From Rhizobium sp. Pop5 (GTDB lineage Bacteria; Pseudomonadota; Alphaproteobacteria; Rhizobiales; Rhizobiaceae), in the NCBI RefSeq assembly GCF_024721175.1, contig NZ_CP099399.1, positions 2,542,001-2,606,000 on the forward strand: DNA of 64,000 nucleotides, read 5' to 3'. A model generated the notes under the pieces. The model saw only the letters and a program-made list of their open reading frames with translations, made no database searches and was not told the origin of the DNA. The stretch's first letter is position 1. Every line of letters begins with the position of its first letter. The position numbers were made by a program, and so were the translations under genes. Positions 38,116 to 47,012 of the stretch are shown piece by piece.

Positions 38116-39327
38116 ATGGCCAAACAGAAAGTCGCAATGCTGACCGCCGGAGGCCTGGCGCCCTGTCTTTCCTCCGCCGTCGGCGGCCTGATCGAGCGCT
38201 ACAGCGACGTCGCACCCGAGATCGACATCGTCGCCTACAAGTCCGGCTACCAGGGCGTACTGCTCGGCGACCGCATCGAGATCACCCGCGACATTCGCGA
38301 AAAGGCGCCGCTGCTGCACCGCTACGGCGGCTCGCCGATCGGCAACAGCCGCGTCAAGCTCACCAATGCCGCCGACTGCGTCAAGCGCGGCCTGGTCAAG
38401 GAAGGCGAGAACCCGCTCAGGGTCGCCGCCGAACGCCTCGCCGACGACGGCATCACCATTCTCCATACGATCGGCGGCGACGACACTAACACGACAGCTG
38501 CCGACCTTGCCGCCTATCTCGCCGCCAACGGCTACAATCTCACTGTCGTCGGCCTGCCGAAAACCGTCGACAACGACGTCGTACCGATCCGCCAGTCGCT
38601 CGGCGCCTGGACCGCCGCCGAAGTCGGCGCGCATTTCTTCGACAATGTCAGCAACGAGCAGACGGCAGCACCCCGCACCCTCGTCATCCACGAGGTCATG
38701 GGCCGCCATTGCGGATGGCTGACGGCCGCCACCGCCCGCGCCTATCTCCAGCGCACCAGCCGCAACCAGTATGTCGACGGCCTGATGATGGATGCGCATC
38801 TGAAGAGCATCGATGCCGTCTACCTGCCTGAAATGGCCTTCGACCTCGATGCCGAGGCCGCGCGCCTGAAGGACATCATGGACCGTACCGGCCACGCCAC
38901 GGTCTTCGTCTCGGAAGGCGCCTGCCTCGACGCTATCGTCGCCGAGCGCGAAGCCGCCGGCGAGACCGTCAAACGCGACGCCTTCGGCCATGTAAAGATC
39001 GACACGATCAATGTCGGCGCCTGGTTCCAGAAGCAGTTCGCCAACCTGCTCGACGCCGAACGTTCCCTCGTGCAGAAGTCGGGCTACTTTGCCCGTTCGG
39101 CCCCGGCCAACGGCGACGATCTCAGGCTGATCCAGAGCATGGTCGATCTCGCCGTCGAGAGCGCCCTCAATAAGATCTCCGGCGTCACCGGTCACGATGA
39201 AGCCCAGAACGGTAAATTGCGCACTATAGAATTCCCGCGCATCAAGGGCGGCAAGGCTTTCGACCTGTCTACGGCATGGTTTGCCGAAGTCATGGACAAT
39301 ATAGGGCAGAAATACAAAGAAGCGTGA
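38116..39327 (+). CDS. pfp: Pyrophosphate--fructose 6-phosphate 1-phosphotransferase
   Basis: A 403-residue phosphofructokinase-family enzyme. It has the N-terminal MLTAGGLAPCLSSAVGG, TIGGDDTNTTAADLA and GLPKTVDNDV. The aspartate after GGD in GGDDTN, in place of the glycine found in ATP-dependent enzymes, predicts PPi as phosphate donor; K in GLPKTVDND fits as well. The MGRHCGWLTAATA segment binds the sugar phosphate. Rhizobia largely lack ATP-dependent phosphofructokinase, so this reversible enzyme may serve glycolysis and gluconeogenesis. ATG with an excellent AGGAGGG site. It stands alone, followed by a LysE gene in the same direction. Confidence 0.93.
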   Translation: MAKQKVAMLTAGGLAPCLSSAVGGLIERYSDVAPEIDIVAYKSGYQGVLLGDRIEITRDIREKAPLLHRYGGSPIGNSRVKLTNAADCVKRGLVKEGENPLRVAAERLADDGITILHTIGGDDTNTTAADLAAYLAANGYNLTVVGLPKTVDNDVVPIRQSLGAWTAAEVGAHFFDNVSNEQTAAPRTLVIHEVMGRHCGWLTAATARAYLQRTSRNQYVDGLMMDAHLKSIDAVYLPEMAFDLDAEAARLKDIMDRTGHATVFVSEGACLDAIVAEREAAGETVKRDAFGHVKIDTINVGAWFQKQFANLLDAERSLVQKSGYFARSAPANGDDLRLIQSMVDLAVESALNKISGVTGHDEAQNGKLRTIEFPRIKGGKAFDLSTAWFAEVMDNIGQKYKEA

Positions 39328-39384
39328 TTGACGGATCGTTAATATGATGTCTTTGCTTCTTCCTGAGGAATAGGAGGAGACACC

Positions 39385-40020
39385 ATGTCGCTTGAAGCCT
39401 GGATCGCTTTTGCGGCCGCATCGGCCATCATGCTGGCCATACCGGGGCCGACGATACTGCTCGTCGTCTCCTATGCGCTTGGCCATGGCCGCAAGACGGC
39501 GTTCGCGACGGTGAGCGGTGTGGCGCTCGGCGACTTCACGGCGATGACGGCTTCCCTCTTCGGGCTCGGCGCGGTGCTCGCCACCTCTGCCGCCCTCTTC
39601 ACCGTCCTGAAATGGATCGGCGGCGCCTACCTGATCTGGCTGGGAATCAAGCTCTGGCGGGCTCCGGTGATCGGCGAGCCCGTCGCCGACAACGACAATC
39701 TGCCGGAGGAAAAGTCCCTCAAGATCTTCCTGCACGCCTATGTCGTCACCGCCCTCAACCCGAAGAGCATCGTCTTCTTCGTCGCCTTCGTGCCGCAGTT
39801 CCTCAACCCCGCCCTGCCCTTCTTCGGGCAGATGGCGATCATGGAAGCGACCTTCCTCGTCTTGGCGATCCTCAACGCCTCCACCTATGCGCTTCTCGCC
39901 CATGCCGCCCGCGGACTGATTCGCAAGGCGAGCGTCCAGCGCGCCGTAAACCGCACCGGCGGCACTTTGCTCATCGCCGCAGGCGCCGTAACGGCCGGGT
40001 ATCGCCGTATTGCAGCTTAG
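39385..40020 (+). CDS. LysE family amino acid exporter
   Basis: A 211-residue membrane protein with about six hydrophobic segments, starting MSLEAWIAFAAASAIMLAIPGPTILLVVSYALGHG. The P-G-P-x-x-x-x-V motif near residue 25 and LKWIGGAYLIWLGIKLW are typical of the LysE/RhtB superfamily. It probably exports amino acids or homoserine-lactone-like molecules; substrate unknown. A very strong ribosome site (AGGAGGAGA) precedes the ATG. It follows pfp by 57 bases without clear functional link. Confidence 0.88.
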   Translation: MSLEAWIAFAAASAIMLAIPGPTILLVVSYALGHGRKTAFATVSGVALGDFTAMTASLFGLGAVLATSAALFTVLKWIGGAYLIWLGIKLWRAPVIGEPVADNDNLPEEKSLKIFLHAYVVTALNPKSIVFFVAFVPQFLNPALPFFGQMAIMEATFLVLAILNASTYALLAHAARGLIRKASVQRAVNRTGGTLLIAAGAVTAGYRRIAA

Positions 40021-40135
40021 TAACATTCCGTGGTTGCCGGAAAGCCACGAATAGGTTAATGGGGTCGGCGGGGCTTAAGGTATTTAGTAACTTTTATACG
40101 CTGCCGGGGCGGCGCGATTTCACGAAAGTGACGGA

Positions 40136-41071
40136 ATGGTAGCGATCGGATTGTCCGGCCTAAAACGCGGTCTTGTCGTTTCCACGATGCTCTGCTGCGG
40201 CGTGGTGACGGGGTGCTCGAGCGTTGAATACACTTCACAGGCCGAACTGACCGCCGCTCAGACCGTGATACCGATGCCGAAACCCGGCGAGGATGCGACA
40301 CTCGCCGCGATCCCGACGGCCGAAGGCGCTTCCGGCCAGGCAGTCGCCGGCGCCGTTCTTCCCCAGACGCAAACCACTCCCCCGCTGACCGCAACGGCGA
40401 TGCCGGCCGCTACGGCGTCCCAGCCCGCCGATCTCGGCATTCAGCCGGTAGCCTATGCGCAGATCCCGCTGACGCCCGAGATGACGGCGATCCAGTCCGT
40501 CGTGCCGACGCCGCGCCCAGGTGCGCCGGCGCAGCCGACGACGCAGCTTGCCTTTGCCGCAACGCCGCAGAACAGCGCGCTTGCTGCGCTCGCTGCAGTC
40601 GATACCACGCCGCGCTCCATGGATTACGGCTTTGACGAATCCGGCCCGATCGATCCGCCGACGGCGCCGCCGATGTTCAGCGACGACGACACCGACGATG
40701 CGCCGACTGTCGAGAAGAGCTTCGTCACCAAGCTCATCCAGAAATATTCGAAGATCTACGAAATTCCCGAAACGCTGCTCCACCGCATCGTCCATCGCGA
40801 GAGCCGCTACAATCCGAAGGCCTACAACAAGCGTGGCTATTTCGGCCTGATGCAGATCAAATACAACACCGCCAAATCAATGGGCTACGACGGTGCGCCG
40901 GGCGGCCTCTTCGACGCCGAGACCAACATCAAATACGCCGCGAAATATCTCCGCGGCGCCTGGCTCGTCTCCGACAACAAGGAAGACGACGCCGTCCGCC
41001 TCTATGCGCGCGGCTATTATTACGACGCCAAGCGCAAGGGCATGACCGACGTCGCCCAAGGCAATTACTGA
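40136..41071 (+). CDS. Lipoprotein with C-terminal SLT-like transglycosylase domain
   Basis: About 311 residues. A signal with lipobox VVTGC (anchored cysteine near residue 27) is followed by a long Ala/Pro/Thr-rich low-complexity stretch (about 40-185) that may span to the cell wall. An SLT domain covers about 200-310: LLHRIVHRESRYNPKAYNKRGYFGLMQIKYNTAKSMGY, with the catalytic glutamate in HRES. The closing motif differs from the usual YNAG (here LYARGYYYDAK), so activity may be altered. It resembles the 35483-36010 protein in the GLFDAETNIKYAAKYL segment. Likely an outer-membrane lytic transglycosylase; no operon partners. Confidence 0.82.
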   Translation: MVAIGLSGLKRGLVVSTMLCCGVVTGCSSVEYTSQAELTAAQTVIPMPKPGEDATLAAIPTAEGASGQAVAGAVLPQTQTTPPLTATAMPAATASQPADLGIQPVAYAQIPLTPEMTAIQSVVPTPRPGAPAQPTTQLAFAATPQNSALAALAAVDTTPRSMDYGFDESGPIDPPTAPPMFSDDDTDDAPTVEKSFVTKLIQKYSKIYEIPETLLHRIVHRESRYNPKAYNKRGYFGLMQIKYNTAKSMGYDGAPGGLFDAETNIKYAAKYLRGAWLVSDNKEDDAVRLYARGYYYDAKRKGMTDVAQGNY

Positions 41072-41104
41072 CAACGAAGGCTGAAGTAGCTTCGAAGCGC
41101 CTGC

Positions 41105-42532
41105 TTATGGCTGCGCTTCCGTCTGTTGCTGCGATCCGGCCTGCTGCAGCGGCTCTCCCGCCTGCGGCAAGGCCGCCAGGATCGCCTTGAGAAGCGGCTG
41201 CGGCTGATAGCCGAGCCAGCCCGGCGTCAGGCCGAGCCGGACGACGACCAGTCCCGCGGAGGGCACGATCGCCATGCTCTGCCCGTCATGCCCGCTCAGC
41301 CAGAACGTATCCTCCGGCAGTCCGTACGAGGTGCTCGAGCCGCCGCCGGGCGCAAGCCAGGCCTGGCCCTGCGTATACCGCCCGTTCGAAGCCACTGTGG
41401 GCGTGCGCATGGCGCCGACGAAACCCTCCGGCAGCAGCCGCTGCCCGTTCCATACGCCGTCCTGCAGCAGGAATTGCCCGAAGCGCGCCCAGTCATGCCC
41501 CGTCGCATAGATATAGGAGCTGCCGGCAAATGTGCCGCGCGCGTCGAGTTCGAAGACGGCGCTCGTCATGCCGAGCGGCGCAAACAGCGCGTCGTGCGGA
41601 TAGGAAAAGGCTGCCTGCGCATTGCCGACCCTGTCCATCCAGATGCGTGACAAGAGCATCGCCGTGCCGCTCGAATAACGGAAACGCTGGCCGGGTGCGG
41701 CTTCCATCGGCGCATTGGCCGGCAGCGATACCATATCGGGATCGAGATAGAGCATGCGTGTCACGTCGGCGACCTCGCCATAATCCTCGTTGAAGACAAG
41801 GCCGCTCTCCATGCCGAGCAGATCTGATACCTTGATCCTGGCGTGCCCGTCATCCTTCCACTGCGCCAGCAGATGGTCGTCATCGAAAGCGATCTTGCCG
41901 TCGAGCATCAGCCGGCCGAGGATCGCCGCATTCACCGTCTTCGTCATCGACCAGCCCACAAGCGGCGTCTTCGCCGAGAATCCGGGACCATAGGCCTCCG
42001 CTGCGATGCGGCCGTTGTGTACCACCACGATCGCCCGCATTGCCGGCCCGGCCAAGCGGGCATCGGCCAAGAGCGCGGCGATCTTCCCATCCGGTTGAGT
42101 GCCGACGCCCTCACCCTCCGGCCACACTGCCTCACTCGCTTCCATCCTGGGCGGCGCATCGAAGGGCACCGCTTTTGCAGCCGCCTCGAAATCGCCGTCC
42201 GGCACCGCCGTGCAGCCGAGACCGTTGCGATAGAGGGCGTAGCTCGGCGCAAACAGCGCCATGAAACGCGCCGTCACGCGATCATTGTCGCGGTCGACGC
42301 TGACGCGCATCAGCCTCAGCAGCGGATTTCCGGGCGCCTGGACATCGTCATGAAGCACTTCGTCCGCATCCCGGCCGGCGATGAAGACATTCGAGCAGAC
42401 GATTTTGGCGGCGTAGCCGTCCCCGACGCGCAGGAGTTCCGGCGGCCGGACGTAGAGCCAGCCGGCGCCGGCGATGACGAGGAGAACGAGAAGGAGAGCA
42501 AGCGCCTTCAGGACACGCAGGACATATCGCAT
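41105..42532 (-). CDS. Serine hydrolase of the beta-lactamase / penicillin-binding-like family
   Basis: About 475 residues with an N-terminal membrane anchor (LRVLKALALLLVLLVIAGAGWLYV, about 4-27) and a class C beta-lactamase-like domain. The active-site serine lies in VGWSMTKTVNAAILG (S-x-x-K) and the second motif is RYSSGTAML (Y-S-S in place of Y-x-N). A KTG-like third motif is not certain; LSGHDGQS may replace it. Such proteins act as esterases, D-amino-acid peptidases or amide hydrolases; antibiotic resistance should not be assumed. I choose the ATG at 42532, because the longer frame lacks a signal-like start. Confidence 0.85.
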   Translation of the reverse strand: MRYVLRVLKALALLLVLLVIAGAGWLYVRPPELLRVGDGYAAKIVCSNVFIAGRDADEVLHDDVQAPGNPLLRLMRVSVDRDNDRVTARFMALFAPSYALYRNGLGCTAVPDGDFEAAAKAVPFDAPPRMEASEAVWPEGEGVGTQPDGKIAALLADARLAGPAMRAIVVVHNGRIAAEAYGPGFSAKTPLVGWSMTKTVNAAILGRLMLDGKIAFDDDHLLAQWKDDGHARIKVSDLLGMESGLVFNEDYGEVADVTRMLYLDPDMVSLPANAPMEAAPGQRFRYSSGTAMLLSRIWMDRVGNAQAAFSYPHDALFAPLGMTSAVFELDARGTFAGSSYIYATGHDWARFGQFLLQDGVWNGQRLLPEGFVGAMRTPTVASNGRYTQGQAWLAPGGGSSTSYGLPEDTFWLSGHDGQSMAIVPSAGLVVVRLGLTPGWLGYQPQPLLKAILAALPQAGEPLQQAGSQQQTEAQP

Positions 42533-42662
42533 GGCATTCCTCCGAATGGCCGGAGAGAAGCAGGAATTGCGCCCGCCGGAAAGGGGGCGGCGCGAAGAAG
42601 ACCCGCCACCCCGATCACTTTCCGAGGAGGAGGATGCTTTCGAAGAGCGGAGCCCACAGCCC

Positions 42663-42680
42663 ACGTCATCAAACTGTAGC
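42663..42680 (+). promoter_or_regulatory. Possible Pho box upstream of btaA
   Basis: ACGTCAT-CAAA-CTGTAGC aligns with the CTGTCAT-N4-CTGTCAT PhoB site at 9 of 14 positions, 44 bases before the btaA ATG. Betaine-lipid synthesis is known to be PhoB-dependent in Sinorhizobium meliloti. The match is modest. Confidence 0.4.
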
Positions 42681-42724
42681 AGTGGCGCGCTACACGCCCT
42701 GAACGCTAAAAAGGTGACAGACTC

Positions 42725-43969
42725 ATGTCAGAATTTGCACCGGATGCCGGCTTCCGCAAGAACCGGAAACTCAAGGACGCTCTTCTCCGCCACAAGGCTT
42801 TTTCGAAGGACGGCCTTTCCGAGCGCCTCTTCGGCCTGCTCTTCTCCGGCCTCGTCTATCCGCAGATCTGGGAAGATCCGGATCTCGACATGCAGGCGAT
42901 GGAGTTGAAGCCGAACCATCGCATCGTCACCATCGGCTCCGGCGGCTGCAACATGCTCGCCTATCTCTCCAAGGCGCCGGCCTCGATCGACGTCGTCGAT
43001 CTCAACCCGCACCATATCGCGCTGAACCGCCTGAAGCTTGCCGCCTTCAAGCATCTGCCGGATCATGCCGATCTCGTCCGCTTCCTCGCGATGCCGAACG
43101 AGAAGTCGAACAGCCGCGCCTTCGACCAGCACCTCGCCGCGAGGCTCGATGAGACGACCCGCAGCTACTGGAACGGCCGCAAGTTCGGCCGCCGTCGCGT
43201 CACCGTCTTCGACCGCAACATCTATGAAACCGGCCTGCTCGGCCGCTTCATCGGCGCAGCCCATCTTCTTGCCCGCCTGCATGGCGTCAAGCTGCGCGAA
43301 ATGACCAAGACCCGTTCGATCCGCGAACAGCGCCAGTTCTTTGACGAGCAGATCGCGCCCTTGTTCGAAAAGCCGGTCGTGCGCTGGATCACCGGCCGCA
43401 AGAGCTCGCTCTTCGGCCTCGGCATTCCGCCGCAGCAATATGACGAGCTCGCAAGCCTTGCCGACGATCATTCGATCGCGCCGGTGCTGAAGCATCGCCT
43501 GGAAAAGCTCGCCTGTCATTTCCCGATGAGCGACAACTACTTCGCCTGGCAGGCCTTCGGCCGGCGCTACGGCACCGAAGAGAAAGGCCCGCTGCCGACC
43601 TATCTGAAGCCGGAGCACTACGAGGTAATCCGCGCCAATGTCGACCGCGTCAATGTCCACCACGCAAGCTTCACCGAGCTTCTGGCCCGCGAGCCGGCCG
43701 CTTCGCGCGACCGTTACATCCTGCTCGACGCGCAGGACTGGATGACGGACGCGCAGTTGAACGACGTCTGGCGGGAAATCACCCGCACGGCGCGCGACGG
43801 CGCCCGGGTGATCTTCCGCACCGCCGCCGAAAAGAGCATCATCGAAGGCCGCCTGTCGCCTTCGATCCGCGACCAGTGGGATTACTTCGAAGAGAAGTCG
43901 CGTGAACTGACCGCGCTCGATCGCTCGGCGATCTACGGCGGCTTCCACATCTACGGGAAGAAGGCGTGA
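42725..43969 (+). CDS. btaA: S-adenosylmethionine:diacylglycerol 3-amino-3-carboxypropyltransferase BtaA
   Basis: A 414-residue DUF3419-family protein starting MSEFAPDAGFRKNRKLKDAL. The SAM-binding region IVTIGSGGCNMLAYLSKAPASIDVVDLNP is clear. BtaA moves the 3-amino-3-carboxypropyl group of SAM onto diacylglycerol, giving diacylglyceryl-homoserine, the first step of betaine lipid (DGTS) synthesis. These phosphorus-free lipids replace phospholipids when phosphate is scarce. AAGGTGA precedes the ATG. The stop overlaps the GTG of btaB (GTGA), so the two enzymes are made together. Confidence 0.94.
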   Translation: MSEFAPDAGFRKNRKLKDALLRHKAFSKDGLSERLFGLLFSGLVYPQIWEDPDLDMQAMELKPNHRIVTIGSGGCNMLAYLSKAPASIDVVDLNPHHIALNRLKLAAFKHLPDHADLVRFLAMPNEKSNSRAFDQHLAARLDETTRSYWNGRKFGRRRVTVFDRNIYETGLLGRFIGAAHLLARLHGVKLREMTKTRSIREQRQFFDEQIAPLFEKPVVRWITGRKSSLFGLGIPPQQYDELASLADDHSIAPVLKHRLEKLACHFPMSDNYFAWQAFGRRYGTEEKGPLPTYLKPEHYEVIRANVDRVNVHHASFTELLAREPAASRDRYILLDAQDWMTDAQLNDVWREITRTARDGARVIFRTAAEKSIIEGRLSPSIRDQWDYFEEKSRELTALDRSAIYGGFHIYGKKA

Positions 43970-44640
43970 GCAAGGTCGGCACCGAGACGGCGGGAAAGAG
44001 CACGGAACATGCCAGCCTCATGGATGGCATGTACCGCTACCAGCGCCATATCTACGACCTCACCCGCAAATATTACCTTCTCGGCCGCGACAGCACGATC
44101 CGCAATCTCGACGTGCCCGAGGGCGGCACCCTGCTCGAAGTCGGCTGTGGCACTGGCCGCAACATGGCCTTCGCCCACAAGCATTTCCCGACCGCCAAGC
44201 TCTTCGGCCTCGATATTTCCCAGGAAATGCTGATCTCGGCGCGCAAGACCTTCGCCACCAAGGCGACGATCCCGGAATTTCGCGTTGCCGACGCCACGGC
44301 GTACACCCCGCGTGAATTCGGCGTCAGCGGCTTCGACCGCATCCTGATTTCCTATGCCCTGTCGATGATCCCGGACTGGGAGCGCGCCGTCGATGCGTCG
44401 ATCGCCGCGCTCAATCCCGGCGGCCAGTTGCACATCGTCGATTTCGGCCAGCAGGAAGGCCTGCCGCGCTGGTTCCGCCGCATGCTGCAGTCCTGGCTTA
44501 CGAAATTCCACGTCACCCCGCGCGCCGACCTGCGCGAGGTCCTGGAAGCCCAAGCCCATGAAAACAACGCGAGATTGTTGTTTGAAACCGTCGGCGGCGG
44601 CTACGCCTGGCGGGCGGCTATTATCAGCAAGCGCTCATAA
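43966..44640 (+). CDS. btaB: Diacylglyceryl-homoserine N-methyltransferase BtaB
   Basis: A 224-residue class I methyltransferase with GTG start overlapping btaA. The SAM motif is LLEVGCGTGRNMAFAHKHFP, followed by LFGLDISQEMLISARK and the post-II region GFDRILISYALSMIPDW. BtaB methylates diacylglyceryl-homoserine three times with SAM to give the betaine lipid DGTS. Length and gene order match the Sinorhizobium btaAB pair. Confidence 0.93.
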   Translation: MSKVGTETAGKSTEHASLMDGMYRYQRHIYDLTRKYYLLGRDSTIRNLDVPEGGTLLEVGCGTGRNMAFAHKHFPTAKLFGLDISQEMLISARKTFATKATIPEFRVADATAYTPREFGVSGFDRILISYALSMIPDWERAVDASIAALNPGGQLHIVDFGQQEGLPRWFRRMLQSWLTKFHVTPRADLREVLEAQAHENNARLLFETVGGGYAWRAAIISKRS

Positions 44641-44767
44641 TTCGCTTGAAACTAACCGAATTTTTACGTTGATATGGTGAAAAGAGGGTTATTCCTCTGC
44701 TGGACTCGTTTTTCTCGAAGGTCAGGCTGTGGGGCAAAGAGATCATTCGGTTCACGACGGGATAGCC

Positions 44768-45565
44768 ATGCGCCGGCTTTTGTTTTGCGTTCTGCCTTTG
44801 GCCATCCTGCTGGCCGGCTGCTCCTCCTCTGGTCATGACTATCTCGAAACCGCGTCGATCAAGCCGAAGATGCGCTTCCAGGACACCGATCCGCAGGATT
44901 TCGGCCCCAAGCATCCGCAGCAGAACGCAATCCACGGCATCGACATTTCCAAGTGGCAGGGCGATATCGACTGGAGCACCGTGAGGAGCTCCGGCGTCGC
45001 CTTCGCCTTCATCAAGGCGACGGAAGGCAAAGACAGGGTCGATCCCCGCTTCGACGAATACTGGCGCGAGGCGCGTACCGCCGGCATCCCGCACGCCCCC
45101 TATCATTTCTACTATTTCTGCTCCTCGGCCGACGAACAGGCCGACTGGTTTATCCGCAACGTGCCGAAGGAGGCCATGCGCCTGCCGCCGGTGCTCGACG
45201 TCGAATGGAACGCCGAGTCGAAGACCTGCCGCTACCGGCCCGACCCGGAAACGGTGCGCTCCGAAATGCAGCGTTTCATGGACCGGCTGGAGGCTTATTA
45301 CGGCAAGCGCCCGATCATCTATACCTCGGTCGATTTCCACCGCGACAATCTCGCCGGTTACTTCCAGGATTATCATTTCTGGGTCCGCTCGGTGGCGAAA
45401 CATCCTGAGGTGACCTATTCCGACCGCCGCTGGGCCTTCTGGCAATATACCTCGACCGGCGTTATCCCCGGCATCAAGGGACCGACCGACATCAACGTCT
45501 TTGCCGGCAGTGCAAAGAACTGGAACAATTGGGTCGCGGCCGTTTCCAAGGATAGAAATTCTTAG
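44768..45565 (+). CDS. GH25 muramidase lipoprotein
   Basis: A 265-residue protein with lipoprotein signal MRRLLFCVLPLAILLAGC and a glycoside hydrolase 25 domain beginning near residue 60 (HGIDISKWQGDIDW). The catalytic acids are in PPVLDVEWN (D and E); AFAFIKATEG and WAFWQYTSTGVIPGI complete the barrel. GH25 enzymes hydrolyse the MurNAc-GlcNAc bond of peptidoglycan. I use the ATG at 44768, because the reading from 44729 would destroy the lipobox signal spacing. It stands 127 bases after btaB, so independent expression is likely. Confidence 0.92.
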   Translation: MRRLLFCVLPLAILLAGCSSSGHDYLETASIKPKMRFQDTDPQDFGPKHPQQNAIHGIDISKWQGDIDWSTVRSSGVAFAFIKATEGKDRVDPRFDEYWREARTAGIPHAPYHFYYFCSSADEQADWFIRNVPKEAMRLPPVLDVEWNAESKTCRYRPDPETVRSEMQRFMDRLEAYYGKRPIIYTSVDFHRDNLAGYFQDYHFWVRSVAKHPEVTYSDRRWAFWQYTSTGVIPGIKGPTDINVFAGSAKNWNNWVAAVSKDRNS

Positions 45566-45646
45566 TAACGTCTTTCAATGTTTCTTGCTTCTGTCACATT
45601 CCTCTGGGAAAGCGACGGACATCCGTTTGATATAAGGACCGCATCC

Positions 45647-46873
45647 ATGCACCGCTCGCTCGCAAGCCGCTCTGCACTCGCCCTCCTGTTTGCCCTCGCC
45701 CTCGCAGGCGGCGCAGCCGCCCAGCAGGCGCCGGCCGCAAATCCAGCGGCCCCGGCAGCACCTTGCGGCGGCGATCTGTCCGCTTTCCTCGAAGGCGTCA
45801 AGGCCGACGCGGTCGCCGCAGGCGCGAGTGCGGCAGCCGCCGACGAAGCGCTTGCCGGCGCCGAAATCGATCCCAAGGTCATCAGCCGCGATCGCGCCCA
45901 GGGCGTCTTCAAGCAGACCTTCCTCGAATTCTCCCAGCGCACCGTCAGCCAGGCCCGCCTCGACATTGGCCGCCAGAAGATGAAGCAATATGCCGACGTC
46001 TTTGCCCGCGCCGAGCAGGAATTCGGCGTCCCATCTGGCGTCATCACCGCCTTCTGGGCGATGGAAACGGACTTTGGCGCCGTGCAGGGCGATTTCAACA
46101 CCCGCAACGCTCTGGTGACGTTGTCGCATGACTGCCGCCGCCCGGAGCTCTTCCGCCCGCAGCTGATTGCCCTCATCGAAATGGTCCAGCACGGCGACCT
46201 CGACCCTGCGACCAACACCGGCGCCTGGGCCGGCGAGATCGGCCAGGTGCAGATGCTGCCGCGCGACATCGTCGCCTATGGCATGGACGGCGATGGCGAC
46301 GGTCATGTTCGTCTGAAGCAGAGCGGCCCGGACGCCATCCTGACGGCGGCGAAATTCATCCAGCATCTCGGCTTCGAGCGCGGCCAGCCCTGGCTGCAGG
46401 AAGTCACCGTGCCCGATAACCTGCCCTGGGAGAAATCCGGCCTCGGCGGCACGATGAAGGCCGGCGACTGGTTCGCGCTCGGCGTCAAGCCGCGCGACGG
46501 TAACACCGCCTTCGGCGAACTCGAAGGCGATCTCGTGCTGCCGCAGGGCCGCATGGGACCGGCTTTCATCGCCTATCCGAATTTCAAGATCTATCTCGAA
46601 TGGAACAAGTCGTTCATCTACACGACCTCGGCCGCCTATTTCGCCACCCGCCTGTCCGGCGCTCCGACCTATCTCAAGGGTGCGCCGGAACAGGGGCTTG
46701 CCAACGACCAGATGAAGACGCTGCAGAACAAGCTGCAGTCGCTCGGTCATGATGTCGGCGAGATCGACGGCATTCTCGGCTCCGGCACCCGCGTCGCGAT
46801 CCAGAAGGAACAACAGCGCTTAGGCATGCCGGCCGACGGCTGGGCGACGCCTGCCCTTCTCAACGCTCTCTGA
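45647..46873 (+). CDS. MltB-type lytic transglycosylase with peptidoglycan-binding domain
   Basis: About 408 residues. Signal peptide (MHRSLASRSALALLFALALA, cleaved near AAAQQ), SLT_2/MltB domain from about 40 to 335 (QEFGVPSGVITAFWAMETDFGAVQGDFNTRNALVTLS with the catalytic glutamate in AMETDFG; GEIGQVQMLPRDIVAYG), and a C-terminal PG_binding_1 repeat (MKTLQNKLQSLGHDVGEIDGILGSGTR). It is exported and cleaves glycan strands in the periplasm. The chosen ATG follows AAGGA; the reading from 45578 has no signal peptide. Confidence 0.93.
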   Translation: MHRSLASRSALALLFALALAGGAAAQQAPAANPAAPAAPCGGDLSAFLEGVKADAVAAGASAAAADEALAGAEIDPKVISRDRAQGVFKQTFLEFSQRTVSQARLDIGRQKMKQYADVFARAEQEFGVPSGVITAFWAMETDFGAVQGDFNTRNALVTLSHDCRRPELFRPQLIALIEMVQHGDLDPATNTGAWAGEIGQVQMLPRDIVAYGMDGDGDGHVRLKQSGPDAILTAAKFIQHLGFERGQPWLQEVTVPDNLPWEKSGLGGTMKAGDWFALGVKPRDGNTAFGELEGDLVLPQGRMGPAFIAYPNFKIYLEWNKSFIYTTSAAYFATRLSGAPTYLKGAPEQGLANDQMKTLQNKLQSLGHDVGEIDGILGSGTRVAIQKEQQRLGMPADGWATPALLNAL

Positions 46874-47012
46874 TCGCCAACAGCCGGCCGCCATCCGTTT
46901 GACAAGAAACGGGTGGCGCCGTTTTCCGCTTACGCTAAAACTTCGTGGTGAAAAGCCGCCGGTTTTCGACCAACGATCCGGCGGCGATGCGATTTGCGGT
47001 GGAGGACGCGGC

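Noticed and set aside
41105..42532. Call as a beta-lactamase resistance enzyme
   Set aside because: The fold is shared with many esterases and peptidases, and the second and third motifs differ from true beta-lactamases.
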